From positions 1-5,542 of the forward strand of contig JAOZTW010000375.1 in NCBI GenBank assembly GCA_029938985.1: 5,542 nucleotides of DNA. Direction: 5' to 3'. This document shows, piece by piece, positions 5,171-5,542 of this stretch. A model generated the notes under the pieces. The model ran no database searches and was not told the DNA's origin. It worked only from the letters and a program-made list of their open reading frames with translations. How positions within the stretch are numbered: the stretch's first letter is position 1; the number at the start of each line of letters is the position of its first letter. A program made the translations under genes and the position numbers. The stretch is from Bacteroidales bacterium (GTDB lineage Bacteria > Bacteroidota > Bacteroidia > Bacteroidales > JAOZQN01).

Positions 5171-5542
5171 CAATTATTTTTTTAAACCAGTTTTCAAATT
5201 GTTGTAATTTATTTTTAACGAGCATATCTGCTGTTTCTTCAAGAAGTATTTTGCGTATTTTAATATCTGTTTGTAACCAGTCAATAATTGTATCTTGAAA
5301 AACTGTTTTTATTTCATAATTTGGAATAGCAAGTTCGAGTTTTTTTGTCGTTATGTATCCACTGTATGTTAGCAAAGTCCAAAGCAATTCTTTTTTTGGA
5401 TCTAAATCCGGAAACACAAAATTTTCTTCAATATCTTTTTCTATTGTCTCATTATTTATGAGTTTCAATAATTGTTGTCTTGTGAAATTTTGATAGTCCC
5501 TACAAAACAGTGTTGGTATGATTAACAAGTATTTACAAAAAT
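5148..5542 (-). pseudogene. Truncated AAA-ATPase-like / PDDEXK_9 (DUF1703) family protein, partial
   Basis: The frame is open to the right edge of the window, so its true start lies outside; the TTG at 5528 is just an internal codon. It encodes the middle segment of a family that normally has an N-terminal AAA-ATPase-like domain (PF09820) and a C-terminal PD-(D/E)XK nuclease-like domain (PF08011), about 500-570 aa in total. Recognisable family landmarks are NNETIEKDIEENFVFPDLD, LLWTLLTYSGYIT, LAIPNYEIKTVF and FENWFKKIIGDTF. In intact relatives the last motif continues with SYFD and the nuclease domain; here it changes to RTY and a TGA at 5148-5150. No reading frame between 5060 and 5147 restores the domain, so the C-terminus is missing. 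These genes are abundant, variable accessory genes in Bacteroidota and their cellular role is unclear. Family assignment is from memory of the motifs. Confidence 0.65.

Overview
The window is AT-rich bacterial DNA that looks chromosomal and most likely comes from the Bacteroidota, probably near the Bacteroidales. The evidence is the style of the DnaK, MnmE and PduO-type proteins, the A/T-only leaders without Shine-Dalgarno sequences, and a fragment of a nuclease-like ATPase family that is common in that phylum. This placement is an inference from sequence style, because no search could be run.

Layout from left to right. (1) Positions 47-511, minus strand: a small unrecognised protein of 154 aa. 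(2) Positions 713-2622, minus strand: a two-gene operon. It starts with a PduO-type cob(I)alamin adenosyltransferase (2086-2622), followed two bases later by mnmE (713-2083), the tRNA U34-modifying GTPase. Both appear intact. (3) Positions 2623-2897: a 275-bp divergent intergenic region rich in signals. (4) Positions 2898-4850, plus strand: a full-length dnaK standing alone, with no grpE or dnaJ beside it. (5) Positions 4851-5147: a 3' region with two hairpins. The second is a good intrinsic terminator that could work in both directions. (6) Positions 5148-5542, minus strand: the middle part of an AAA-ATPase-like/PDDEXK_9 (DUF1703) protein. It runs off the right edge and stops abruptly where the nuclease domain should begin, so it looks like a decaying accessory gene.

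The most interesting part is the dnaK control region. Reading toward dnaK there is an 8-bp inverted repeat (TTTGTCAG-N5-CTGACAAA, 2668-2688). About 60 bp further is a near-consensus sigma-54 -24/-12 promoter (TGGCAC-N5-TTGTT, 2739-2754). The predicted 133-nt leader then carries three consecutive perfect inverted repeats (2767-2794, 2796-2821, 2850-2873). The inverted repeat is centred near -87 from the predicted start site, where a sigma-54 enhancer-binding activator would bind. This suggests that the main Hsp70 of this organism is driven by an activator plus sigma-54, rather than by HrcA/CIRCE or a sigma-32-type factor, and that its mRNA has a structured leader. I saw no CIRCE or HAIR operator. 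This is a hypothesis from motif reading and needs experimental and comparative support.

The other genes are ordinary housekeeping functions (cobalamin cofactor activation, tRNA wobble modification). No CRISPR array, tRNA, rRNA or insertion sequence was seen.
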